The notes under the pieces were generated by a model, which saw only the letters and a program-made list of their open reading frames with translations, was not told the DNA's origin and made no database searches. A stretch of DNA of 17,928 nucleotides from Cudoniella acicularis (taxonomy: Eukaryota; Ascomycota; Leotiomycetes; Helotiales; Helotiaceae). Position 1 is the stretch's first letter, and each line of letters begins with the position of its first letter. Of this stretch, positions 8,528-17,334 are shown piece after piece. Both the position numbers and the translations under genes were made by a program. Location of the stretch: assembly GCA_013054445.1 (NCBI GenBank), contig JAAMPI010001203.1, positions 1-17,928 of the forward strand. Direction: 5' to 3'.

Positions 8528-8845
8528 ATGTCCGGACTCCTCGGAAACGTTACCAACAGCCTCGACAAGACGCTCACTGGCGGCGATGAGCAACAAGGCC
8601 AAGGCGGTCTCCTCGGCAGCGTCGGCGGCGCCGTAGGCAAAACCGTTGATGGAGCTGGAAACGTCGTCGGACAGACCACTGATGGTGCTGGGAATATTGT
8701 TGGGCAGACCACAAATGGTGTTGCTGATACGGCAGGGAAGACGACACAAGGTGTTGGGAATATAGCGGGTGGTGCTACGGATACTGTTGGTGGGTTTGCT
8801 GGAGGTGCTACTGGGCAGCAGCAGGGTCGGCAGAAAGTTCTCTAG
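8528..8845 (+). CDS. Gly-rich protein of 11-residue repeats (105 aa), LEA/hydrophilin-like
   Basis: ATG in CACAATG at 8528, stop TAG ending at 8845. The N-terminus is MSGLLGNVTNSLDKTLTGGD. From residue 39 there are five consecutive 11-residue units: TVDGAGNVVGQ, TTDGAGNIVGQ, TTNGVADTAGK, TTQGVGNIAGG and ATDTVGGFAGG, followed by ATGQQQGRQKVL. The unit is T-T-[DNQ]-G-[AV]-[GA]-[ND]-x-[VA]-G-[QKG]. The composition (Gly, Thr, Ala, Asn, Gln; no Cys, one Phe) and the 11-residue period resemble late-embryogenesis-abundant and hydrophilin-type proteins, linked in those families to desiccation or stress tolerance; that role here is inference. The frame is open upstream to an ATG at 8303, but the intervening sequence is CA-rich leader-like DNA, so 8528 is preferred. 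No signal peptide. Confidence 0.8.
   Translation: MSGLLGNVTNSLDKTLTGGDEQQGQGGLLGSVGGAVGKTVDGAGNVVGQTTDGAGNIVGQTTNGVADTAGKTTQGVGNIAGGATDTVGGFAGGATGQQQGRQKVL
8642..8806 (+). repeat. Five tandem 33-bp coding repeats
   Basis: Units start at 8642, 8675, 8708, 8741 and 8774 and encode the 11-residue motif. Units 1 and 2 are closest at DNA level; later units are more diverged but keep Gly and Thr positions. Confidence 0.8.
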
Positions 8846-9667
8846 ATTGTGGGAGAGGGATGGTTTAGGGGCATTGGAATTTGGAAAGGATTGTATTTTT
8901 GACGATTGTTTGATTAGATGGTTAAGTGGAGGGGTTAATGAATTATGGCACTTTCACACATCTTCTATAGCTGCGCACTTCGTGAAGTAATACTCCTTGC
9001 CTATCTCTTGATAGCATGGAAATTCCTCTTGCTATTTGAGAACAGTAGAGAAATATTCCCCGAAAACACTTCGTGACATTTTCCCCTCTCTATCTGGTCG
9101 CAACTGTGAAGTTAATCAATGACCTAGTCTTTTTGAATTTGCATCTTCACAAATTCCTTTTGCCACTATTTCAGAGACCCAGAGTCCTACATGGCCCCAA
9201 GTAATTGTGTTTTTATTTATTGCCATTATATTGTAAGATTCCTGTCCTTTTAATCCCCCCCGAAACAACGTGTCGCCCTTCTGCCATTCCCCAGTGATGC
9301 CGTCAACATTTCAAAATTAACAGTAATCTAAAACTAAGTATCCCAAATTCTTTTTATTTCAAGGCTTTATTGGATATTAGCTTTGTTAAAGAGTTCGCGA
9401 TGTAGGATATACTGCAGGACTGATCCAAGAAAGAGTGAGTGAGTTGTGAGCGGGGAAGGGGGTTGGGGGTTAGAAAGGGGGCGCTCTCATCTTCCCAAGA
9501 CCACGACCACGACTACAGCCATTTCATCAACCGGTAAAACTCTCAATCGATCGATTTACTCACCATGTTAAGAGATTAAATAACCCAAAAGGTGTTGTGC
9601 AAGCCATTCGAGTACATTAGGTGCATTACATTTCTTCCCGCTAAAAGTACACCGATTAATTATACCC

Positions 9668-9699
9668 CCGTCTTTTAGGGTTGACTCGCTGAAAGACGG
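9668..9699. repeat. Hairpin CCGTCTTT / AAAGACGG
   Basis: A perfect 8-bp stem (9668-9675 with 9692-9699) around a 16-nt loop. No T-run follows and no gene ends nearby, so a role as terminator is not suggested. Confidence 0.5.
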
Positions 9700-9730
9700 C
9701 GCACGAATCTCTGTTTGCTAGCCCACAATC

Positions 9731-10059
9731 GCTAAAATTACAGCATGCCCATCACTATAATTCAGCTCTCAATCGCTGAAGTATAGTATGTTGCTGCCTA
9801 TATGTCAGTGTGTAATTCTGCACTTTTTTGCAATTGCTTAACACAGTAAAAGCGAGCGATTAAAGCGATTCGCTTTTAACTAAACATTCATTAAAGACCA
9901 ATTATCCACACTCCCTATTGTCGTTAACTGCACGATATTTTGATTGCGCCGAAATTAACATGCGTGAAAATAACTGAGATATTGTTGAGATAGGGATTGT
10001 TCGTTGAAATATAGGGCCTTAGTCGCTAAATTACAGCGTCCGTGTGCCTGTAATTTAAG
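9731..10059. repeat. Two related hairpins with a shared GCTAAATTACAG stem
   Basis: The first hairpin pairs GCTAAAATTACAG (9731-9743) with CTATAATTCAGC (9755-9766). The second pairs GCTAAATTACAG (10025-10036) with CTGTAATTTAAG (10048-10059). The stem arms are near-identical between the two, about 295 bp apart, and most mismatches in the first hairpin are transitions that still allow G-T pairing. They could be subterminal or terminal parts of an old inverted-repeat element. Confidence 0.4.
9848..9877. repeat. Hairpin AAAAGCGA / TCGCTTTT
   Basis: A perfect 8-bp stem (9848-9855 with 9870-9877) around a 14-nt loop that itself contains two AGCGAT units. It is part of the AT-rich repeat-like DNA. 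Confidence 0.45.
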
Positions 10060-10269
10060 GAATGATCGCGATAACCTCACGTATAATCATTTTGATAGCG
10101 ATAGACTCTATGCCTAAGATACTCGGTGATTTAATTAGAAACATCAATTATTGTGATGCATTAGAGTAACTAAAGTGAGACCTACTAGAGTGACTATATG
10201 TCTCGAGGTTGAAGTTTTGATTCGGATAAATATGAGGTTCTGATTTCTTTCTTGCTAGGTCTTACCTTA

Positions 10270-10544
10270 CGAGCCTGAGGTCAGAAGTCTGGTTCTTACA
10301 GGGTATTTTTAAGCGATTTTCAGGCTTCGCGACCCTACCTTCAGGCTTCTAAAAACTAGACTTGTCGCGATCACTTTAAAGTTATAAAATAACTAAGAAT
10401 AATTATAGTTTATAATATAAATAATCGCGAGTTTTAGAAGATAAAGATGCTATTTATTAACTACCTTTTTAAAGTTTACGATTTTTGATTTTTGATTTAC
10501 TTGTAAAATGCCTTATAAGAACCAGACTTCTGACTTCAGGCTCG
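10270..10544. mobile_element. 275-bp MITE with 40-bp terminal inverted repeats and TTA target duplication (PIF/Harbinger-like)
   Basis: The left end 10270-10309 (CGAGCCTGAGGTCAGAAGTC...) and the reverse complement of the right end 10505-10544 match at 36 of 40 positions, and all four mismatches are transitions. TTA lies directly outside both ends (10267-10269 and 10545-10547), as expected for the 3-bp TWA target duplication of PIF/Harbinger elements. The interior is AT-rich, has no coding frame, and includes two extra CTTCAGGCT-like copies (about 10319-10328 and 10339-10349) in the same orientation as the right end, as well as TCGCGA motifs. It is non-autonomous; no transposase is in the window. 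Superfamily is inferred from the duplication length only. Confidence 0.82.
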
Positions 10545-10547
10545 TTA

Positions 10548-11570
10548 TATTAAGGACGCCTTTAAAACAGCCATAAAAAAAATAAAAAATAGTCTTTGAG
10601 CAGCGTGGGAAGACTGATTTAGAAAAGCGTGAGGTGAAAATGATAATTTGACTAAAAGGGGGAGGGGGTTCACCCCGATGCGGCCAAATCAAGTAAATTT
10701 GGTGGCTATTTTATCACAACTTAGTTTAAGTTGAAGAAATTTCACGAAATATCAGGGCAGAAATTCTGAGGAGGTTTCGTGGTCAAAAAATTAGGAAGCG
10801 GTGCAGTGGCCCGGCTGTCATAATTATTTTTTAAAAAAGATACGAAAAGATATTCTCTCTTACAATAAGCGTAATACCATAACAAAGTATGTCGGTTTGC
10901 TTATTTTTAATTTACGTTTTATCCGTACAATTTTAAATCGTATAACATTGAAGTGTTGTGTGTGATTTTGTTGTATTATGGGCATCTCAAATGCCGAGCA
11001 GCGAGCACAATAGGAACTTTCGTTACCTTCCTAGCTAGGAAAAACAGGAGGTCGTCCAGCTCGAACTTTCTGGCCTTACAAATTGCGAAAGCCTTAGATC
11101 TTCCTTTTTTACGTACCATTTTCAAGAAAGGCGATTGAAGTCCAGAACAGGCACGTGACAATCGAGTATGAGAGAACAATAGGCTGGGAGCTGCAACATG
11201 CAAAGTTTCGGAGAAAATCGTGGCTTGGAGCTGAGAATCTCACCGAAGGTGGCACTTTTGAGTTACACAGAAAAAGTAAGAAGCCAAATATAAACACAGC
11301 TGTTTGTCAAGTTTCAAAGCCGCAAGCCGCGGATTTGACGGCATAACTGGTGACTTGCAAGCACGTTGTAAAAGAGCACTTCTCAATGGCTGCAAATGTT
11401 AGTTGCTTTGGGACACTTGACAAGTACGCTGGCATTTTCCGTTTCAGCACACATTTATCATGTGCCTCTCATATCACTTGCCAGCCATCAACACGGAATT
11501 CTCCAGATAAGCCCTTAGCCCCAGTAAAGGGGGCCAGGCTAGCAGCTGCTGATGATATGCTGTCTGGGCG
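10548..11570. other. Intergenic region, AT-rich then mixed, no supported gene
   Basis: From 10548 to about 10950 the DNA is AT-rich with homopolymer A/T runs. Between 10950 and 11570 short frames are open on both strands. The minus-strand one at 10976-11203 includes a basic stretch (MVRKKGRSKAFAICKARKFE) that could be a transposase fragment, but I cannot support it. Confidence 0.4.
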
Positions 11571-11577
11571 GGCCTTG

Positions 11578-11583
11578 TATAAG
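11578..11583 (+). promoter_or_regulatory. TATA box of the DUF2278 gene
   Basis: TATAAG lies 96 bp before the ATG at 11679. It is followed by a T-rich tract (about 11598-11612) and a CT/A-rich leader, a common fungal core promoter layout. Confidence 0.5.
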
Positions 11584-11678
11584 ATATGATGCTGTATCCT
11601 TTTTTTTTTTCTAAATCAATCTCATAATTCACTCTACTACTCCAAATCCCAGCGAGACCTAAAACAAAAAATACGACC

Positions 11679-12365
11679 ATGCCAGTGCCGCATTACGGTA
11701 TCTGGGTTGGAGAACCCCTCTCCTTCATCGCACAGCGAGAAAGAATCGACCCTAAAAGCCCTCATATCTACCTGAAATTCAAGAACAGCCGTGAAGAACA
11801 TCGAATCTACGAGGCAGCTATCAACATCAAGTCCCTCGATCATGACACCCGACTCGTTTTCTGGCTTGTGGAAAACTTCCAACATTCTCTCACAGACACA
11901 CTACAAGACTTGGAGCCTGGATTCCAATCTATTTCAAATGGGGATGGTCTCGGCATTGACTACATTCGTGACGGGCTCATTACTCTGAGTGAGGGTGAGC
12001 TTTTACCTCACGATCTTCCTGGACCGAACAACGACATTATAGATCGAGTCGCGCCAATTCTTGCTTCTGCTATCAAGCGGAAAGCTACAATATACATATG
12101 GGGTTCTGAATATTCTCCCAGGAAGGATGGTATCCATGATATTCATATGAATCAAGGAAGCTTGCCGCGTTTTGAAAACGGAGTTGGACAGGATGGGGCA
12201 GTGCTGTTGCATTTCCCGGATGATGGTCACTGGGAGGGAATTTTCATCGCGTTCGCTTCTCAGAGGGTTCCCACGGATGACCGTACAGGAGTCCCAGTGC
12301 CTGGTGCTGTGGAATTGGTGGACCAGCTACAAACTACAGATAGTGCGGATTTGAACTGTGAGTAG
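11679..12365 (+). CDS. DUF2278 family protein (YukJ-like), 228 aa
   Basis: Starts MPVPHYGIWVGEPLSF, which matches the family's N-terminal pattern (VxxYGVWVGKP). Other family blocks are DPKSPHIYLKF (24-34), AAINIKS (46-52), VFWLVENFQH (60-69), WGSEYSPRKDGIHDIHMNQG (141-160) and QDGAVLLHFPDDGHW (171-185). Length fits the family (about 200-230 aa). The molecular function of DUF2278 is not established; the paired histidines in GIHDIHMNQG are notable but I assign no reaction. No signal peptide, so probably cytosolic. ATG context GACCATGCC and an upstream TATA support the start. The stop codon overlaps a donor-like GTGAGT (12358-12363) with TTCTAG/AG acceptors at 12414/12416, so a short intron altering the last residues is possible. 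Convergent with the exo-polygalacturonase gene. The family is frequent in bacteria, so ancient transfer is conceivable. Confidence 0.85.
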   Translation: MPVPHYGIWVGEPLSFIAQRERIDPKSPHIYLKFKNSREEHRIYEAAINIKSLDHDTRLVFWLVENFQHSLTDTLQDLEPGFQSISNGDGLGIDYIRDGLITLSEGELLPHDLPGPNNDIIDRVAPILASAIKRKATIYIWGSEYSPRKDGIHDIHMNQGSLPRFENGVGQDGAVLLHFPDDGHWEGIFIAFASQRVPTDDRTGVPVPGAVELVDQLQTTDSADLNCE

Positions 12366-12649
12366 ATGCATTCTGGGATTCTTTTGGAAGAAGCCTCTAA
12401 TGTCAAAATTCTAGAGCGGAAAAAGTGTCTACGGATAAGTGGAGCAATTGCCCAGAATACTAGGCTCTATAGAACCCCAATTTATACTAATCATGATTTT
12501 TGTCTTTGAGTCTTTGAAATTCAACCAAGTTGGCCTCATTCTATTAGCAGTGATTTTTCATTCTCAAAGAATTACATTCTAGATGCGCGGGCGTCATTGA
12601 AGCAAAGCAGAAGGCCGCGGTGTAGTACAAGTAATTTCTTTTTCGTTCA

Positions 12650-14272
12650 TCAAGCACAATTGATACTCAAAGTCGAATTGTCCACATTCTTGCATGTCCA
12701 TTTCGCCGTTTTCCCACTTGGATTCGTAATATTAATATTCTTTGCAACGATATTTTTGCACACCTAAAAGTTTCACAACGTTAATTTTCCAGTTTCTTTG
12801 ACACAGAGGCGGGTGTTCAGTGCTTACATGGGGGCTACTGCACACGAGTGTGCCAACAGTTGGATCGTATTTCTTTGAAGTGCCTGAGAAGTTCTCGAAA
12901 AGTATGTCTTCGATGATCATCGATGACTTCAGAAGGATGAAGTTAGCAAGGTGATTTTCAACAGACAAGGAGTTTTTTAAAGCATAGAAATTTGATGAGA
13001 CATACCGGATATTGATTACACAACGTCAAGTCCTTCTGGCCATAACATTGAGTTAACTCAATTGCATCTATACTCAAAGTCAGTTGATACAAAATTAGGT
13101 ATGATATTCTTGCTAGTCTCACAATTAACACTGGTATCATGCATTCCGTTATACGTCACGTTCTTCACATATCCGGAGCCACCTCCGCTGCTTGTTGAGG
13201 TACTGCTGGGAGAAATTCCAGGCCACACTTTAATTCTGGCAGCGTCACTTGAAGTAGTCATCGATGCATTGTAGATATATATATTTTCTAAAAAGATTAG
13301 CTTATGTAGTATAGAAATTATGCTCCTTAGAAAAATCTCAATGATGCTTACCCACGATATCGACCTCGCCAATATATTGTCCGAGAGAACCCACAGAAAT
13401 GCCGTGACTGTTAATGCATTGCATATTTTGAACAAGAATGTTCGTACTATTTGGCTTAAATGAAACACAATCATCATTGTTTGAAACGTATGAATTCTGA
13501 ATCGTCACTGCATCGGATCTGTAGGTATCCCATCCATCTAATAAATTGTCGTCAGAAGTGAGGTATCCGTGGAATTTCCTGCGAACTTACCTGAGTTGTG
13601 AGCAGGATTGCTATTATTACTCGCAGACGTGAGTGTCATAGAATCAAATATGATATCGGAGCTGTTAGCAACAAAATTGAACCAATTTGGAGGGTTCTTC
13701 ATTTTCAAGTTGCTAACAGAACCACCTTTCAGACCCATAAGTCCGAGAAGAATTGGTCTTACCACATCCGAGTCGGAAGCCATAGCATCCCACCATGCTT
13801 GGCCGTTACCATTGAGAGTTCCTCCTCCATATATATTGACATCCTGGCCGCCGAATTGCCAGAACAGCGCAGTATCTTGGTATTTATACTGGAAAGAGTT
13901 GGTTGACCAGTAATTGACATCTGGGGTGAAAGAAACTTGTCCTTCTATGATAAAATCCACTGCGTTCAGAAATGTTAAGTCCAAGGGGCGAGAAATGGTG
14001 TATTGAGCGTCGAGTAGGGCTATGTTTCCGCCGTTGTTGCAAGATTTTGCTGCGCTGAGAATTCCGGCACTGTCGTCTTTTCCGCCGCCGAGTGCAGTGA
14101 CATAGCAGGTTTTTGTTCTGGGAGGCGAGACATAGTGAGATCGTCCGTGGTTATAAGGTGAAGGAACGGGAGTAGGTCTTAATGGTAGGCTTGTTGGACT
14201 GGAAGAAGTCGCATTTAAACCAGGGAGTGAAGCAAGAAGAGTGAGGAGTATGAGGTGGGGTGAGAACTTCAT
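12650..14272 (-). CDS. Exo-polygalacturonase, GH28, secreted, six exons (435 aa)
   Basis: Releases galacturonate from the non-reducing end of homogalacturonan, outside the cell. Exons: 14272-13591, 13537-13352, 13287-13123, 13067-13006, 12926-12828 and 12763-12650. Introns are 53-79 nt with GTAAG/GTGAG/GTATG donors; the joined frame is 1308 nt. [21 protein letters not shown] is a signal peptide. GH28 motifs: [10 protein letters not shown] (226-235, usually NTDG), [14 protein letters not shown] (247-260, catalytic Asp pair), [11 protein letters not shown] (270-280) and ARIKVWPG (306-313). The block [20 protein letters not shown] and the C-terminal Cys pattern fit fungal exo-enzymes rather than endo-polygalacturonases, as does the 435-residue length. 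An in-frame ATG at 14320 would put 16 residues before the signal peptide, so 14272 is preferred. All four motifs are intact apart from the conservative Thr to Ser change, so activity is likely. Confidence 0.92.
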
Positions 14273-15007
14273 CTCGAAATAAATTCGTCCAACTTCGAAC
14301 GCGATAACATCAAAAGGCATATGATTTATTGTGATGTAACTGAGGTTACTAAATCTTTACTTCGCGAAGAAGTGTAAAAATTGACTTAACGGGGCCTTGA
14401 ACGGAATAAATATTTCCAGCTTAAAATCTCAATTTGGCACCGATACCCCTGAAATCACCCGGTGCAATCAAAGCTTCCTGGAAATGACCGTTCACGCTGA
14501 AAACTGGCGTCTCGGTCACCTTAAAAGAATTGTTTTCTGACCCTCCCTCGGGATATCTACTCCCTGGCTAGAGCAAGGTATAGCCATTCGTTGTAAGACT
14601 AACAATGTATACTATTCAATTTTGTTGACCTTCGCAGTTTTTAGTTTGAAACTATTCAGCAGGGAGAGAGTCGGGGCTTGATATTAAGCTGAAAACAGCC
14701 TGAATGATCTACCATTGAAGTGATCGGCAGATACCGTAGCTTAAAACTTAATCGGCTAATAACATCGGTTCGAAGAAGTAGTTCCTTGATCCCTGGAAAT
14801 CTAGCTTTTAAGAATTTCATGTGAAAATACGATTTCATGTTAGTTAAGCATTGTACTCACAACGCCGACCCCACAGCCCCCGGAAAACCCCCACTCTGAT
14901 CTGAAAACATGAAAGAAACTATTGCTTGAAGGTTTAATTGGGATTTAAGAATTTATCTTTCCCAAATTCAATCTCAAATATATACAGTAGAATTAAACCA
15001 AAAACAC
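14273..15007. other. Upstream region of the exo-polygalacturonase gene and 3' flank of the xylogalacturonan hydrolase gene
   Basis: 735 bp between two same-strand GH28 genes. No supported coding frame or RNA gene. It should contain the exo-polygalacturonase promoter (right to left) and the polyadenylation region of the 15008-16216 gene. Confidence 0.45.
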
Positions 15008-16216
15008 TCAGCCCGACGCACCACTCGTGCAAGTAATACCCGGTGTATTATCAATATTCGCACAAAGATACTGTGCAGTCCCAGTTGGCGGCTCCACACT
15101 CCAGCCACTAAAATAAAGATCACAAGTACCACTTGCAGGACAATCAATGTTCGCAATCGTAGGCTCATACTTGGTCGAAGTCGTCCCCTTGAAATTCTTG
15201 AAGTAGATATCGGTCATCGAAGCATTTGAAGGATTCGAAGCACAATAAGCAGCAGTATTTCCGTAACAGCTTTGGATTTGCGCCGCGTAGTCGGAACTGG
15301 AGACTGTGATGCCGTCGTACGTCACGTTTTTGACCGTGGCGGTTCCATATCCTCCTGGGTAGACTTTGATTCCGACGGCTTTGGAAGAGGTGGCCATGTT
15401 TGCGTTCGTCACATAGATGTTCTGCACTACGTCGGCATTTGACTTGCCCAAGCTGCCGACTGAGAGCCCGTGAGATCCAGTGCAGGTAATTGTATCGACG
15501 GTCACGTAGCTAGCCCCCGCTTTGAATGCAATGCAATCGTCGTCGTTGGTGACGGTAGCGTTCTTGACTGTGACATATGACGCTGGGCCGATATCCCATC
15601 CATCGGTATTTTTGGCGGCATTTGTTGAAGTAGACACGGCGCTTAGTTTGATATTGGTGTAAAGGATATTCTTGGAGCTTCCAGTTGCTGAGTGGAAAAC
15701 GTTGGGAGCATTCTTGAAGTAGATATTGTCGACAGTGATGCCTGTCGAACCGGTAATGTAAAACAATGTTGGCCTTGCATAACTGGTGTTGGTTGCGAAA
15801 TAGTCCCAAGCAGCTTGTCCACTCCCATCGATAATTCCGGTCCCCGTAAGTGAGCGCACTTTCGCTGTCGTGATCTTCGACATGAGGAAAATCGATTTCT
15901 TTCCTTCCCAGTAGGTCAAATCATCAGAAACTTTCAAGGTCCCCTCGATTTGGAAATCACAGCTTGAGCAACCCGCGAATGACAGAGCAGATCTGACTGA
16001 ATAGGTTTTTCCGGCTGGGATAACAATCGTGCCTCCATTACCACAACTTGTTATCGCCGCTTGGATAGAAGCGACATCATCGGTGGCAGTGTTGCCAGCG
16101 GAAGTAGGAGTGCAAATTGCTCTTTTGACAACATGATCTGGTTCACGTCGGATAGGGGCGCTTAACGCAGTGGCAAGAGAAACAAAATTAACGAGGAAGG
16201 CCAGAAGGTTGTACAT
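15008..16216 (-). CDS. xghA: Endo-xylogalacturonan hydrolase-like GH28 enzyme, secreted (402 aa)
   Basis: Cuts xylose-substituted galacturonan in pectin hairy regions (family knowledge). Intronless. MYNLLAFLVNFVSLATALSA is a signal peptide, followed by a short propeptide ending in KR (31-32) before AICTP. GH28 motifs: NTDGWDIG (203-210), NDDDCIAFKAG (224-234, catalytic Asp residues), GSHGLSVGSLG (247-257), and GIKVYPGG (282-289) in place of the usual RIK. The Arg to Gly change, the IQAAITSCGNGGTIVIPAGK and QIQSCYGN blocks, and the C-terminal TCTSGASG match what I remember of Aspergillus xylogalacturonan hydrolase (XghA), which also ends that way. That makes it more likely than a plain polygalacturonase; a related GH28 specificity remains possible. 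Its TATA-like element lies about 85 bp upstream. It is divergent from the pectin methylesterase gene at 17335. Confidence 0.88.
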   Translation of the reverse strand: MYNLLAFLVNFVSLATALSAPIRREPDHVVKRAICTPTSAGNTATDDVASIQAAITSCGNGGTIVIPAGKTYSVRSALSFAGCSSCDFQIEGTLKVSDDLTYWEGKKSIFLMSKITTAKVRSLTGTGIIDGSGQAAWDYFATNTSYARPTLFYITGSTGITVDNIYFKNAPNVFHSATGSSKNILYTNIKLSAVSTSTNAAKNTDGWDIGPASYVTVKNATVTNDDDCIAFKAGASYVTVDTITCTGSHGLSVGSLGKSNADVVQNIYVTNANMATSSKAVGIKVYPGGYGTATVKNVTYDGITVSSSDYAAQIQSCYGNTAAYCASNPSNASMTDIYFKNFKGTTSTKYEPTIANIDCPASGTCDLYFSGWSVEPPTGTAQYLCANIDNTPGITCTSGASG

Positions 16217-16288
16217 TTTGGGTAAAGTTTGAGAGCCTTCCAGTCACTGCGCAAAGAACGTGGTGCTTAGGCAACTTTGCCAAGGGGG

Positions 16289-16304
16289 ATATATGCTCCT
16301 TATA
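16289..16304 (-). promoter_or_regulatory. TATA-like element of the xghA-like gene
   Basis: On the minus strand TATAAGGAGCATATAT lies about 75-90 bp before the ATG at 16216. GCCAAG, matching the PacC core GCCARG, is at 16279-16284 between it and the ATG; a match that short can be chance. Confidence 0.4.
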
Positions 16305-16733
16305 GATGAGCGAACTTGGAGACTTCTTGCAAGGCTCGGCCGAGTTGTTTGTTTGCATTTGACCCCTCACTAGGAAAGGGTGGAGAGTTAGGACGAAATC
16401 CGCATGACAGGTTGAAACGTTGCTCTGATGAAAACTTTTGCAGGGGTCAAAAGCGCGGTAGATCATGCGATATGTGGAGAAATAAAGCAACGAGTCTCCG
16501 GAGCGAATACGAAAAAGTCCGAATAAAGGCGAAGTGTGGATGTAAATTCTTCAAAGATGGCAGCGAAAAAGGTAGAGCTTAAGAGCAAATAGGAGTAGGT
16601 GAATATAGCTGTTTTAACACAGAACTTGTGAGTCCGCTGAAAAATACATGCGAAGACAATCTTGAAGCGTTTAGATGGAGCATCTTAAGGTTTTTCGTCG
16701 CTAGCTCGCCACCACTTTCCCCGAACCGAGAAA

Positions 16734-16748
16734 AAGGGGTAACCCCTT
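16734..16748. promoter_or_regulatory. Inverted AGGGG/CCCCT pair (STRE-like)
   Basis: AAGGGGTAACCCCTT is a 6-bp inverted pair around TAA within the divergent pectinase upstream region. AGGGG/CCCCT is the stress-response element core and also resembles zinc-finger repressor sites. Functional meaning is inference. Confidence 0.3.
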
Positions 16749-17334
16749 AATTTATCCATTGCATGAAATCGGCAACATGCCTCGGCCTGTCTCCCAAAAC
16801 GGAACATCAAAGTTCACCGCCAACCTTTTCGATCTTAAATTCAAGAAGCTGAGAATGAGTGTTATCCTTTTTGGAGTCATTTTGTTGTTCCGTCCCAACT
16901 TCCATGTTCTATGCATGTCACCCCGCAAAATACCTTGGCAATCAGCCTGAAACTGGCAGAATGACGATTCACTATGGAAGGGGATTTTGGAAGGACTGCT
17001 AGTGGACTCGAACATGAAAGGAGGCCTGTCCAGATTTTCAAGCGTAATGAGGCTGTGCGGTGAAGTGGTGGTAAGGTGGTCAGCACATCCTTTTCATATA
17101 AAGTGGTTGCTTCTGGAGGCTGAGATATGTTTGGCATTAACTCCGATTTTTGAATCATTCCTCTACCTCGGCAGCATCCACAGATGTTGTGAATATAGAG
17201 TCCGAATTCTTGGCGAAACGAAACACATTCGACAGCTCTCCGAGCGCGAATGCTGTCGATATTAATATTATCTTTCTCCTTTCAGAATACTTGAATTTTA
17301 CGCTGCAAACTGTCGCTCGTTTATTCAATTCAAG

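Larger units (their letters stand above)
8846..10266. other. AT-rich intergenic desert with hairpins
   Basis: No frame above 60 codons is supported. From about 9300 the sequence becomes AT-rich and carries several inverted repeats: 9668-9699, 9731-9766, 9848-9877 and 10025-10059. It looks like decayed non-autonomous repeat DNA rather than gene-bearing sequence. Confidence 0.5.
16217..17334. other. Shared 1.1-kb upstream region of two divergent pectinase genes
   Basis: No frame here is convincing; the open frames (16316-16582, 16752-17015 and others) overlap on opposite strands and are unrecognisable. The region separates the minus-strand xghA-like gene from the plus-strand pectin methylesterase gene and must contain both promoters. 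Confidence 0.5.

Noticed and set aside
10976..11203. Minus-strand frame with a basic stretch, considered as a transposase fragment
   Set aside because: No helix-turn-helix or DDE motif can be seen; the similarity is only in composition.
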